A DNA stretch of 64,000 nucleotides, from positions 87,826 through 151,825 of the forward strand of contig NZ_KL543978.1 of assembly GCF_000711795.1 (NCBI RefSeq). The letters are read 5' to 3'. Shown here in pieces: positions 17,442 to 26,365 of this stretch (the first letter of the stretch is position 1; each line of letters opens with the position of its first letter). Origin of the DNA: Vibrio pacinii DSM 19139. Its GTDB lineage: Bacteria; Pseudomonadota; Gammaproteobacteria; Enterobacterales; Vibrionaceae. The notes under the pieces are model-generated. The model worked only from the letters and a program-made list of their open reading frames with translations. It had not been told where the DNA came from and ran no database searches. A program made the position numbers and the translations under genes.

Positions 17442-18782
17442 ATGGCTATGACAAACACCTCTTCCTCTTCTTCGCTGAGACAGCAACTGTTCAAAATGAC
17501 ATGGCCGATGCTGTTTGGTGTGCTGTCTTTGATGAGTTTTCAATTGGTTGACAGTGCCTTTATCGGTCAACTAGGGGTATTACCGCTTGCTGCTCAGGGG
17601 TTTACCCTACCGATACAAATGGTGATCATCGGTATTCAAGTCGGATTAGGCATTGCCACTACCGCCGTAATCGCTAAGGCCATTGGAGCCGGTGACGATC
17701 GTTATGCGAAACAACTCGGCGGCTTGGTGGTCGCGCTCGGCAGTATCGGCGTTGCTTTGATTTGCATCAGCCTATACCTGTTACGCGAGCCGATTTTACT
17801 ACTGCTTAGCGCCCCACAAAGTGTCTTTGCGATTATTGACAGCTATTGGATTTACTGGTTGGTAAGCTCTTGGACAGGTGCAGTGCTGTACTTCTTCTAT
17901 AGTCTTTGTCGCGCCAATGGCAATACCATGTTGCCGGGCACGATGATGATGGTCACCAGCGCTCTCAATCTAATACTCGACCCGATCTTCATCTTTACGT
18001 TCGATCTAGGCATCAATGGCGCGGCCATCGCGACCATCCTCGCGTTTGGTATCGGCATCTTGTTCGTTGCACCTAAAGTGGCGCGCAAGCAGTGGATGAG
18101 CTTTGACTGGAGCGATCTTAATGTCGCTGACAGTCTTCGTTCAATCAGCCATATTATGGGACCTGCGATGGTGAGCCAATTGCTGCCGCCATTATCTTCG
18201 ATGCTAGCGACCAAACTACTCGCAAGCTACGGCACTGCAGCGGTTGCAGCATGGGCATTGGGATCGCGCTATGAGTTTTTTGCTATCGTCGCAGTACTGG
18301 CACTGACGATGTCGATGCCACCAATGATCGGCAAACGTCTTGGACAAAATAATCTCGCTGACATTCGTAAACTGGTCTCGATAGCGGCTCAGTTTGTGAT
18401 AGGGTTCCAACTCGTTATCGGCCTGATCACGTTAATCAGCTCAGGATTACTCGCCAATCTTATGACCAGCGAGTCGCAAGTAGGCAACATTCTCAACTAT
18501 CACTTAATGGTGGTGCCATTTAGTTTAGGCCCACTTGGCATCTGTATGTTGATGGTCTCTGTCTCAAATGCTCTGGGCAAGTCTTATACCGCGCTGACCA
18601 TCTCAGCACTGCGCTTGTTTGCCTTCTTCCTGCCATGCTTATGGTTAGGGTCACAATGGGGTGGTATCGAAGGCCTGTTCTGGGGCGCGTTTATTGGCAA
18701 CATATTGGCGGGGGCCACCGCTTGGTTGATGTACCAAAAAGCGCTCCGCCAGATAGAGCAAAAATTGCTCTTTGTTCAATAA
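17442..18782 (+). CDS. MATE-family multidrug efflux transporter
   Basis: 446 residues, about 12 membrane helices in two homologous halves, a Na+- or H+-coupled drug or metabolite exporter of the DinF/NorM superfamily. N-terminal MTWPMLFGVLSLMSFQLVDSAFIGQLG is the first helix with the conserved VD-FIG pattern; the second-half repeat is near SHIMGPAMVSQLLPPLSS. Start ATG 17442 (or 17448); a TTG at 17409 is also in frame. Single gene with a bidirectional terminator against trhO. Confidence 0.9.
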   Translation: MAMTNTSSSSSLRQQLFKMTWPMLFGVLSLMSFQLVDSAFIGQLGVLPLAAQGFTLPIQMVIIGIQVGLGIATTAVIAKAIGAGDDRYAKQLGGLVVALGSIGVALICISLYLLREPILLLLSAPQSVFAIIDSYWIYWLVSSWTGAVLYFFYSLCRANGNTMLPGTMMMVTSALNLILDPIFIFTFDLGINGAAIATILAFGIGILFVAPKVARKQWMSFDWSDLNVADSLRSISHIMGPAMVSQLLPPLSSMLATKLLASYGTAAVAAWALGSRYEFFAIVAVLALTMSMPPMIGKRLGQNNLADIRKLVSIAAQFVIGFQLVIGLITLISSGLLANLMTSESQVGNILNYHLMVVPFSLGPLGICMLMVSVSNALGKSYTALTISALRLFAFFLPCLWLGSQWGGIEGLFWGAFIGNILAGATAWLMYQKALRQIEQKLLFVQ

Positions 18783-18802
18783 ATAGCCGTTGTTAACACA
18801 AT

Positions 18803-18837
18803 AAAAAATGCCGAACACAAATGTGAACGGCATTTAT
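18803..18837. terminator. Bidirectional terminator between MATE gene and trhO
   Basis: AAATGCCG (18806-18813) pairs with CGGCATTT (18828-18835); the inner CAC/GTG pairs extend it. It lies between two convergent genes. Confidence 0.8.
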
Positions 18838-18874
18838 TAAATCGCTTATCGAAGATGGCTAGCTGCCAATTTGG

Positions 18875-19855
18875 CTATTTTGATTTTCTTTGCTGCTCTT
18901 TACGGGCCAGTTTCTCTTGTCGGCGCTGCGCAATCAATTGATCCGCTTCACCACCCACATGAGTTTCTCCACGCGCATTTGCCAATTGAACTTGTTTTTC
19001 GCGTTCACGGAAACGTGCTTTCTGCTCATCAGTATGCTTGTCGATACACTTAGGGCAACTCACACCTTTCTCAAACGCCTCGGATTCGATATCTTGCTGA
19101 GTGATTGGCAAGCGACATGCGTTACACATCTCATACTCACTTTTCTCTAACTGGTGGTTAACCGCAACTCGGCCATCAAACACATAGCAATCGCCTTGCC
19201 ACATGCTCTTTTCTTCTGGCACCTCTTCAAGATACTTCAGAATACCGCCTTCAAGATGGTAAACCTCTTCAAAGCCTTGCTCTTTCATGTAAGCCGTCGA
19301 TTTCTCGCAACGAATACCGCCGGTACAGAACATCGCAACTTTTTTGTGTTTGGTTGGATCCATGTTTTCAGCAACGTACTCTGGGAACTCACGGAAGGTT
19401 GCCGTTTTGGGATTGACTGCGTTTTTGAAGGTGCCTATTTCAATTTCGTAATCATTACGAGTATCGACAACAAACACTTCAGGGTCAGAGATAAGATCGT
19501 TCCACTCATTCGGTTTAACGTAAGTACCCACCACATGGCGAGGATCAATGCCTTCCACACCTAATGTGACAATTTCTTTTTTTAGTTTCACTTTGCTACG
19601 GTTAAAAGGCTGAGTGGCTTCAAATGATTCTTTGTACACAATATCAGCTAATCGCGCGTCCTGTTTGAACCAAACAATGAGAGCATCAATGCCTTCTCGA
19701 GTCGAAGCAACGGTGCCGTTTATCCCTTCACTAGCCAGCAATAAAGTACCGCGTATTTGATGCTTTTCCATCAACGCTTTTAGCGACTGACGAAGTTCAA
19801 CATAATCTTCAAGGCGCACAAACTTATACAAGGCACATACTACGTAATCTGTCAT
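18875..19855 (-). CDS. trhO: Rhodanese-domain tRNA uridine(34) hydroxylase TrhO
   Basis: 326 residues (formerly YceA). TrhO hydroxylates uridine 34 at C5 in certain tRNAs in an oxygen-dependent way, toward ho5U and cmo5U/mo5U. N-terminal acylphosphatase-like domain, central rhodanese domain about 120-230 with active-site loop CTGGIRCEKS, and a C-terminal region with CNACRLP and CPKC pairs that likely bind zinc, ending in a basic helix. Full length for the family. ATG 19855. Confidence 0.95.
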   Translation of the reverse strand: MTDYVVCALYKFVRLEDYVELRQSLKALMEKHQIRGTLLLASEGINGTVASTREGIDALIVWFKQDARLADIVYKESFEATQPFNRSKVKLKKEIVTLGVEGIDPRHVVGTYVKPNEWNDLISDPEVFVVDTRNDYEIEIGTFKNAVNPKTATFREFPEYVAENMDPTKHKKVAMFCTGGIRCEKSTAYMKEQGFEEVYHLEGGILKYLEEVPEEKSMWQGDCYVFDGRVAVNHQLEKSEYEMCNACRLPITQQDIESEAFEKGVSCPKCIDKHTDEQKARFREREKQVQLANARGETHVGGEADQLIAQRRQEKLARKEQQRKSK

Positions 19856-20004
19856 TTCTTTTCCTTATAGCGACTTGGATCGTAAATCCAGAGCTTTTGG
19901 TTTTAATCGCAGCGAGTATAACCAAGTGTCGCAAGGACAAATACGGACAATTATTGAGGATATTAGCGTCCACATCAGAATGCGATCCTAACGCATGTGT
20001 CATA

Positions 20005-21552
20005 TCAATCCGGGAGTGAATTTCGGATGGCGATGAAATCACCCCAATTATCTATCATTAGTTCGACCAATTTGGGCTCAAAATGCTTACCTTTTTGAGC
20101 TTCTATTTCTTGCATAATCGCTTCATCGGTCCAAGGTTGTTTGTAAGAGCGTTTAGACCCTAAAGCATCAAATACATCGGCTAACGCGGCAACACGCCCA
20201 CTGACCGGAATCAACTCGCCACTTAATTGGTTAGGATAACCGCTGCCATCCCATTTTTCATGATGGGTGCCGGCAATTTGTTTGGCTACATTGATCAAAC
20301 GACGTTTGGAGTGGCTAAGGATTTCAACGCCATACTCTACGTGTTTTTGCATAATCGTCCATTCCTCAGCATCAAGCTTACCGGGTTTATGTAAAATGCT
20401 ATCGGGAATTGCCACTTTGCCAACATCATGGAGAGGAGAGGCATACTTGATCATTTTGGCTTCTTGCTCAGGCAAACCGTATAACAAGGCTAGTTTTTCA
20501 CATATTAACGATACGCGTTGTACATGTGCTCCCGTTTCTTTGCTTCGCGCCTCAACGGCGTTCGCTAGGTTAAAGACCAGCTCTTTCGATGTTTCACGGA
20601 TATCGGTTAACAAGGTGAGGTTTTCAAAGGTTAAACCAATATTCTGCATATAGATTTCGAGTAGGTGTTTGTCTAGATCAGAAAGGTCACGATTTACATT
20701 GACATACAGTAAGCATTCCACACCATCAGCATCGTGGGTATACAACACATACGCATCACCATAATTGTTACTTTTTGCTTTTGCTAGTGTTTGTCGACAA
20801 CGCTCGGCCACCAACTCAGGGAGACGCTCAAACGCACATTCTGAATAACAATCGATATAGTCACCCGTAGCCGCTAACATTAGTGCACGAGCCTCCTCAC
20901 CATGAGGTAACGGATGAACGAGGCAGTAAAAAGCCGATTTCTCCAATTTAAGTAAAGAAGTCACTTGTGACAAAACAGCTTCAGCGTAAGCTTGTAAACT
21001 ATCGGTATTTTGAACATAAGAGGAAGCTTCAATGACTTTTCTCAACCCTTCTTTCTGTTCCTCAATCAAGCATAAATCACGGTAACTGCGCAGCATAGAA
21101 TAAAGCAGAGTCTTAAGCTTTTGAGTAGTAAGTTCGGTTTTTTCTTTATAGTCATCAATATCATATTCACGTATCACCACATCTTCTGGTGCTTGCCCCG
21201 CTTGCCCGGTACGAAGAACCAGTCGAGTCAGTTTATTACCAAGATCATTACGGATGAACTTCACTAATTCGAGGCCCGCGGTTTCAGATTCCATCACAAC
21301 GTCTACCAGAGCAAGGGCAATATTGTCATTTTGACGACAGATCAATTTGGCCTCTTCACCCGATAAAGCCGACAATAAATTTAATCGCTTCCCTTCAAAC
21401 TCAAAGTTAGCAAGCGCTAATTTAGTCACTTGGTGCATTTGTTGTTCATCATCAACCAACAGAATATTCCACTGTTGCTCCGATTTATTGGATTCTATTG
21501 GCGTAGTATTGGTCTGATCGTCTACTGTTATTTTATCCGCAAAAAAATTCAT
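20005..21552 (-). CDS. Response regulator with REC, DUF3369 and HD-GYP domains
   Basis: 515 residues. Receiver domain about 29-150 (ILLVDDEQ acidic pocket, phospho-acceptor Asp in ALVDVVM). DUF3369 linker about 160-320. HD-GYP domain about 325-510 with LHDVGKVAIPD, GTHHEKWDGSGYP and the second metal-binding stretch, all intact, so it should hydrolyse cyclic di-GMP. The HD-GYP tail ends GDFIAIRNSLPD. The sensor kinase is not adjacent. It is divergent from the DMT transporter with a 245-base gap. Confidence 0.93.
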   Translation of the reverse strand: MNFFADKITVDDQTNTTPIESNKSEQQWNILLVDDEQQMHQVTKLALANFEFEGKRLNLLSALSGEEAKLICRQNDNIALALVDVVMESETAGLELVKFIRNDLGNKLTRLVLRTGQAGQAPEDVVIREYDIDDYKEKTELTTQKLKTLLYSMLRSYRDLCLIEEQKEGLRKVIEASSYVQNTDSLQAYAEAVLSQVTSLLKLEKSAFYCLVHPLPHGEEARALMLAATGDYIDCYSECAFERLPELVAERCRQTLAKAKSNNYGDAYVLYTHDADGVECLLYVNVNRDLSDLDKHLLEIYMQNIGLTFENLTLLTDIRETSKELVFNLANAVEARSKETGAHVQRVSLICEKLALLYGLPEQEAKMIKYASPLHDVGKVAIPDSILHKPGKLDAEEWTIMQKHVEYGVEILSHSKRRLINVAKQIAGTHHEKWDGSGYPNQLSGELIPVSGRVAALADVFDALGSKRSYKQPWTDEAIMQEIEAQKGKHFEPKLVELMIDNWGDFIAIRNSLPD

Positions 21553-21797
21553 TGCTTACCATTCCCAGAACTATATTAATACTTAAGGTTTAGCACAAAA
21601 AAATTACTAATGGATTAATTGATTAATATAAATAGCCGCATCCGATCAGTCATTACCAAGCGGAGCAAAAAAGTATTATTGCTTCACGACTGTTTGGCAA
21701 TCTAGTTAATCAAGTGATAACCACAACAACATGTTAGGTGATTTTCGTAACAGAAAAACGTATCATCCAGCGTACTTATTCCTCAGCCCTTTAAAAC

Positions 21798-22682
21798 ATG
21801 AATTCCCATAACCATCACCCTATTCAAGGGGCGAGTTGGATGCTAGCGGCAGGCTTTGCTTTTGCTATCGTCAACAGTCTCGCGCAAGTTGCTAGCATTA
21901 ACTTTGGTCTCTCCTCAACAACCGTCGCTCTTGTTCAATACGCGATTGCCTTGGTGGTTATTTTACCCTATTTGAAAACCCTTGGAATTCGCCGTTCGCT
22001 TCGCACTCAGCATTTAGGCATGCATGTTTTTCGAGTCTTTCTTTCGGTGATCGGAATTCAACTTTGGTTATGGGCCTTGGCCTATCCTGTACCAATTTGG
22101 CAAGGTATCGCACTGCTGATGACCTCACCTTTGTTCGCCACGGTTGGTTCGGGATTATTCTTGAAAGAGAAGGTTGGTTTTGCCCGTTGGGGAGCAACCT
22201 TGACTGGCTTCATTGGCGCAATGATCATTTTACAACCTTGGGCAAGCGACTTTAGTTGGGCAACACTACTCCCTGTTGGTGCCGCGTTCTTTTGGGCATG
22301 CTACTCACTGATGGTGAAAAAACTCTCTTCAGACGACTCACCTTCTACCATGGTGGTTTATCTACTTATTTTGATCACACCTTTCAATCTGTTACTTGCT
22401 GTGCCAGATTGGCAAACACCTGTCGGCGGTGAGCTATGGCTAGTATTAATCGTCGCAGGCGCGATGACGGCTTTGGCTCAGTGGGCTATTGTTAAGGCAT
22501 ACTCGGTGGCAGATGCTTCTTTTGTCCAACCGTTCGATCACGCCAAGCTGCCGTTGAATGTGTTGGCAGGCTGGCTGGTGTTTAGCTGGGTACCACCTGG
22601 CCGTTTGTGGCTCGGGGCGGCAATTATCATTGCATCTGTCGCCTTCATCACCCATTGGGAAACAAAAAAGCCAACCAAGTGA
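21798..22682 (+). CDS. EamA/DMT-superfamily transporter
   Basis: 294 residues, ten membrane helices in two EamA repeats. The second repeat starts near AFFWACYSLMVKKLSS. A conserved GxxLWLWALAYPVP-like stretch is found in nucleotide-sugar or drug/metabolite exporters. Substrate unknown. ATG 21798. The glutaredoxin gene starts 57 bases later on the same strand and may be cotranscribed. Confidence 0.88.
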   Translation: MNSHNHHPIQGASWMLAAGFAFAIVNSLAQVASINFGLSSTTVALVQYAIALVVILPYLKTLGIRRSLRTQHLGMHVFRVFLSVIGIQLWLWALAYPVPIWQGIALLMTSPLFATVGSGLFLKEKVGFARWGATLTGFIGAMIILQPWASDFSWATLLPVGAAFFWACYSLMVKKLSSDDSPSTMVVYLLILITPFNLLLAVPDWQTPVGGELWLVLIVAGAMTALAQWAIVKAYSVADASFVQPFDHAKLPLNVLAGWLVFSWVPPGRLWLGAAIIIASVAFITHWETKKPTK

Positions 22683-22739
22683 AAGAAATTACCGCTGAGT
22701 TCGTTCTAATTAGTCATAGTATTTACGGGAGAGAACCCT

Positions 22740-23339
22740 ATGGCAGATCCAATCAAATTAACCCTTTACCGCTGGGCAGGAAGCTGGGGCCCTTTTAAGG
22801 TCAATATTCCTTGCGGGGAATGCACCTTGACCAAAGATATTCTAACCGATGTGTTTGAGAATGAATTGGCTGGCATAGAGGTTGAACTTGAGGTTAAAGA
22901 TTGGCTCTCTCACTGGTGGGAACCTTTAAAAGCCGGCTCCTGGCATGCTCCGATTGTGATGGTTGAGGGCAAGGTCATTAGCCAAGGCGAAGCGTTAAAT
23001 CGCGGTGTGCTGGTTCAATCGGTGATTGCCGAGTGGACCAAACGTGACACCTTGAAAGGAAATATTGTCTACGGTAAAGCAACCTGCCCTTATTGTGTTA
23101 AAGCGAAAAAATTACTTGATAACGCAGGAATAGAGTACCAATACCACGATGTAGTTAAAGACAGCGCCGCGCTGTATCGTATGATTCCAGAGGTAAAAGC
23201 CATTATCGGCGAAAAAACGCCAGTAACCGTGCCGCAAATTTGGCTCGATGGGCATTATATCGGTGGTGCCGATAACCTTGCGGCTTGGATTGAAGAGAAA
23301 GGACTTAATAAAGTTCCTGATAATGTTGTCTCTTTATGA
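22740..23339 (+). CDS. Two-domain glutaredoxin-like protein
   Basis: 199 residues. The C-terminal half (about 105-199) is a glutaredoxin with CPYC, TVPQIWLDG and GGADNLAAW (the cis-Pro and glutathione-binding GG-D motifs). The N-terminal half (1-100) is a second thioredoxin-like region with CGEC and HAPIVMV, unlike a normal glutaredoxin. ATG 22740 follows GGGAGAG. Ends at a strong terminator. Confidence 0.88.
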   Translation: MADPIKLTLYRWAGSWGPFKVNIPCGECTLTKDILTDVFENELAGIEVELEVKDWLSHWWEPLKAGSWHAPIVMVEGKVISQGEALNRGVLVQSVIAEWTKRDTLKGNIVYGKATCPYCVKAKKLLDNAGIEYQYHDVVKDSAALYRMIPEVKAIIGEKTPVTVPQIWLDGHYIGGADNLAAWIEEKGLNKVPDNVVSL

Positions 23340-23379
23340 CTAAGTCATCTTTATAGCCAAGTAAAGTCCCAATAAACAC

Positions 23380-23411
23380 AAAGCCTCGCTAAATTAGCGA
23401 GGCTTTGTTTT
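23380..23411 (+). terminator. Terminator after the two-domain glutaredoxin gene
   Basis: AAGCCTCGCTAA pairs with TTAGCGAGGCTT, followed by a T-rich tract. Placed 42 bases after the stop. Confidence 0.88.
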
Positions 23412-23473
23412 GCTCAATCATAGACAGGTTCGTGACCCTATCATTGAGCATGAATGCCAGTTCACAATTGCGA

Positions 23474-23608
23474 TTACTTCGCCATTTTTTTCATCATGCG
23501 TTTGATGAAAGAAGCTTTCTTCGCTTTAGGCTTGGCGTAAAGCGCATCGTGCATGGCTTGTCTTGCGATCATTTGACCTAAATATGCATTGCCTAATTCG
23601 TGATTCAT
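23474..23608 (-). CDS. Small basic protein of 44 residues
   Basis: An ATG at 23608 with GGAGAG 5 bases upstream opens a 44-codon frame. The sequence begins MNHELGNAYLGQMIARQAMH and ends in a Lys/Met-rich amphipathic tail (KKASFIKRMMKKMAK). No signal peptide. Not recognised. The clear ribosome site and coding-like codon use make it likely real; the basic tail suggests contact with membrane or nucleic acid. Single gene between two minus-strand genes. Confidence 0.55.
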   Translation of the reverse strand: MNHELGNAYLGQMIARQAMHDALYAKPKAKKASFIKRMMKKMAK

Positions 23609-23683
23609 GAGTCTCTCCTCGATAGTAAGGAGTGTGATTTTAATCACATTTAATACAAAATCAAGATGTAGATCACATTATCA

Positions 23684-24034
23684 TCAAGCACGCTTGGGTT
23701 GTTGATAGGTTTTACCCGCAGCTTGGTAGGTATCTTTACGTTTTACATCAAACATCGCTTCAAAGAACCAAGCAACGAAACGAATCACATCATCACCCTC
23801 ATCCATCACATGCTCAACAAACTCTTGTTCTTCGCCCTGCTCGTTTTCCTGCAACGTAACATGGTAAATACGTCTTGCTCCTTCAGTTTCCGCCAGCGCA
23901 AACTGACCCGTTAATGAATCTGCCGCCTGCGCCACTTCTTGATCATCGCAAGTTTTGAGTATAGCCAATGCTTGAGGTAAAGTTTGTTGCTCGCACAGTG
24001 ACAGTACCAGTGCTTCAAATTGATTGTATTCCAT
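23684..24034 (-). CDS. Hypothetical acidic protein
   Basis: 116 residues, acidic in the middle (ENEQGEEQEFVEHVMDEGDD), with a hydrophobic helix DVIRFVAWFFEAMFDV and a basic end. No membrane span or signal peptide of normal kind. Not recognised as a known family; it may be Vibrio-restricted. ATG 24034. Lies 38 bases downstream of the MFS gene and on the same strand, so they may be one transcript. Confidence 0.6.
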   Translation of the reverse strand: MEYNQFEALVLSLCEQQTLPQALAILKTCDDQEVAQAADSLTGQFALAETEGARRIYHVTLQENEQGEEQEFVEHVMDEGDDVIRFVAWFFEAMFDVKRKDTYQAAGKTYQQPKRA

Positions 24035-24072
24035 CAGATTTCTCTATCGCAGATAATTGCGCGTATTGTACG

Positions 24073-25251
24073 TCAAGCCAACTCTTGTTGCACATTATGA
24101 TTGGCCTTGGACAAACTCAACACCGTAGCCATCGTACACGCACATAGCAGATAAAAAATGCCCATTGCATACTGACTGTGTACCCAGCTTTCAACCAAAT
24201 AGCCACCGAGCACTCCGGCTAAACACATCTGTATTGATCCCGAAAGCGCTGATACCGCACCCGCCTGACGTTTATGAGGCTCAAGCAATAAGCTGATCGA
24301 GATAGGGAATGACAAGCCTTGCGCAATAGCAAGTAAGGTAAAAGGCGCGACTAAGTTTATCAAGCTTGCTGGTGCCAATACTAACCAGATACCCGCAAGC
24401 ATCAACAATGAAATCGCTATAGAAAGCAGTTGCTTAGAAGATAAATAGCGGGTAAGTACATTGAGGGTTAAGCTACCAATCATCAAACCAGCCGATGGAA
24501 TAATCATTATAGAACCATATTCCGCAGCGGTTAACCCTAGCTCATGTTGCAATAAAAAAGGCATCACCGACAATGACACTAAGCTTGCTAGATAACTCAC
24601 CCAATTGTAACTCGCACTGGTCAGAACTTGTCGGCTGGTAATCAATTGACGGTAATTAGACACGACCTGACGCAAACTGAAGCGCGATTTACCGTAAGAC
24701 ATGGTTTCAGGTAATACAAAATAACCTAAAGTAAAAATGGCCATTAGATAGCACAAAACAAACATAAATACCGACTGCCAGCCAAGATAAAACGCCAGCC
24801 AGCCTCCGATGACCGGTGCAAGAATCGGCATAATCGAAGCGGTGACCGATATATAGGATAGTGCGCGAGTCAGTTGCGCTCCATCATAGCTATCACGCAA
24901 CACACTGCGCCCCAAGACAGACGCACTTCCCGCCCCTAAGCCTTGTAATAATCGACCGAGAATAAGTGATTCAAGATGGTGAGAAAATAACAAGCAGATC
25001 ACAGTTCCAAGCAGGTAAATACCTTGCCCAAGGATAAACACCGGACGACGACCAATCGCGTCTGAGAGTGGACCATAAAATAGCTGAGAAGCCCCAAAAC
25101 CGACCAAAAATAGTGTCACCAAAAGTTGCACATCAGCCTGGCTTGCTTCTAGCGTCTGACTAATCAAAGGAAGTGAAGGTAGATAAATACTCACACCAAC
25201 TTGGCCAGTTGCAATTATCATCATCGCCAATACGATCGGCATTTTTCTCAT
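24073..25251 (-). CDS. MFS drug-resistance transporter, Bcr/CflA-EmrD type
   Basis: 392 residues with 12 membrane helices. The loop motif between helices 2 and 3 is FYGPLSDAIGRRPVF (MFS signature GxxxDxxGRR). The helix-1 region IYLPSLPLI and the GRLLQGLGAGSASVLGRSVLRD motif (motif C region) are typical of Bcr/CflA and EmrD drug:H+ antiporters. ATG 25251 follows GGGGAG. Divergent from a LysR regulator, which probably controls it. Confidence 0.88.
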   Translation of the reverse strand: MRKMPIVLAMMIIATGQVGVSIYLPSLPLISQTLEASQADVQLLVTLFLVGFGASQLFYGPLSDAIGRRPVFILGQGIYLLGTVICLLFSHHLESLILGRLLQGLGAGSASVLGRSVLRDSYDGAQLTRALSYISVTASIMPILAPVIGGWLAFYLGWQSVFMFVLCYLMAIFTLGYFVLPETMSYGKSRFSLRQVVSNYRQLITSRQVLTSASYNWVSYLASLVSLSVMPFLLQHELGLTAAEYGSIMIIPSAGLMIGSLTLNVLTRYLSSKQLLSIAISLLMLAGIWLVLAPASLINLVAPFTLLAIAQGLSFPISISLLLEPHKRQAGAVSALSGSIQMCLAGVLGGYLVESWVHSQYAMGIFYLLCACTMATVLSLSKANHNVQQELA

Positions 25252-25362
25252 TCACATCTCCCCAATTAGCCCTGTGTCAGCAGTGTAGATTAATCACTAG
25301 TAAATGATAATATATCGAATTGGAAAGTAATTAGTTCCCATAAGGAATTAATAGGAGGGTCT

Positions 25363-26247
25363 ATGGATTGGTTGCAAAGTGTTCAGAGCTATATTCGTGT
25401 TGTTGATGAAGGCAGCTTTAATGGCGCAGCACGTAAACTCAACACCACCAGCTCAGCAATCAGTAAACGCATTCACTGGCTTGAAGAAAGAATTGGTGTC
25501 CAATTACTCAAACGTACCACGCGTTCGGTCACTCAAACTGAAGCTGGCGCACTGTTCTACCAAAGAGCCAAAGTACAAATTGATGGTTGGCAGTCGGTCC
25601 TCGACGAGACACGCTCGGTATCGCAATCTCCAGCCGGACTACTCAAAATCGGCGCTACTCTTGCGGTAGGTTCGAAATTTCTGGTGCAGTATCTCAACGA
25701 CTTTTTGCAAATGTACCCCGATATTCGAATTCAGTTGATCACCACGACTCCGGGACAACTGCCGACATTAAGCTTGGATCTCTTCATTAGCCGAGAAATT
25801 GAACAACTCAACTCACTTAGCTTCAAAGCCAGCCCTTTATTTGAACATCGAGCAGGATTTTATGCGTCTCCTGGTTATATTGAAGAGTTTGGTCAACCTT
25901 TGCAGCCTCAAGATCTTACGCAGCACAATATGTTGATATGGGGCGAGCGTACTCAACGTGAAATCACCCTAACAAACGGGCAAAAACTCAACTTAAGTGG
26001 CAACTTTGCGACCACCAACCCTGAAGCGCTGTTTTATGCGGCCAAAAGTGGCATGGGATTACTGCTGACCAATGACGTCATGATCAAAGAAGATCTTAGA
26101 TTAGGCGCGCTCAAACGCGTATTGCCGGGTATCACTGCAGACGAGGCGATTGTCTATGCTTATTACCCTAAACTTGACTATCAGCATACTCGAACACAGC
26201 TCTTCCTTAACTATCTAAAACAAAGACTTAAACAAGAGCAGCACTAA
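25363..26247 (+). CDS. LysR-family transcriptional regulator
   Basis: 294 residues. N-terminal winged helix-turn-helix (about 5-60: SFNGAARKLNTTSSAISKRIHWLE) and C-terminal effector-binding domain (about 90-290). ATG 25363 follows GGAGG. It is divergent from the MFS transporter with 111 bases between, the usual LysR arrangement, so that transporter is the likely target; the inducer is unknown. Confidence 0.9.
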   Translation: MDWLQSVQSYIRVVDEGSFNGAARKLNTTSSAISKRIHWLEERIGVQLLKRTTRSVTQTEAGALFYQRAKVQIDGWQSVLDETRSVSQSPAGLLKIGATLAVGSKFLVQYLNDFLQMYPDIRIQLITTTPGQLPTLSLDLFISREIEQLNSLSFKASPLFEHRAGFYASPGYIEEFGQPLQPQDLTQHNMLIWGERTQREITLTNGQKLNLSGNFATTNPEALFYAAKSGMGLLLTNDVMIKEDLRLGALKRVLPGITADEAIVYAYYPKLDYQHTRTQLFLNYLKQRLKQEQH

Positions 26248-26365
26248 CACTATCGATGGATTATCGATTTAGGTTTGCAATACTATGCGACTAATACCAT
26301 ATTTATTAGGTAACCCAATCAACGGATAAGTGGCGCAAGCCACACTAATAAGTGAGTTACCCATT

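Noticed and set aside
19154..19564. Plus-strand frame of 136 residues opposite trhO
   Set aside because: The opposite strand encodes TrhO with its full rhodanese motif; the plus frame is a shadow.
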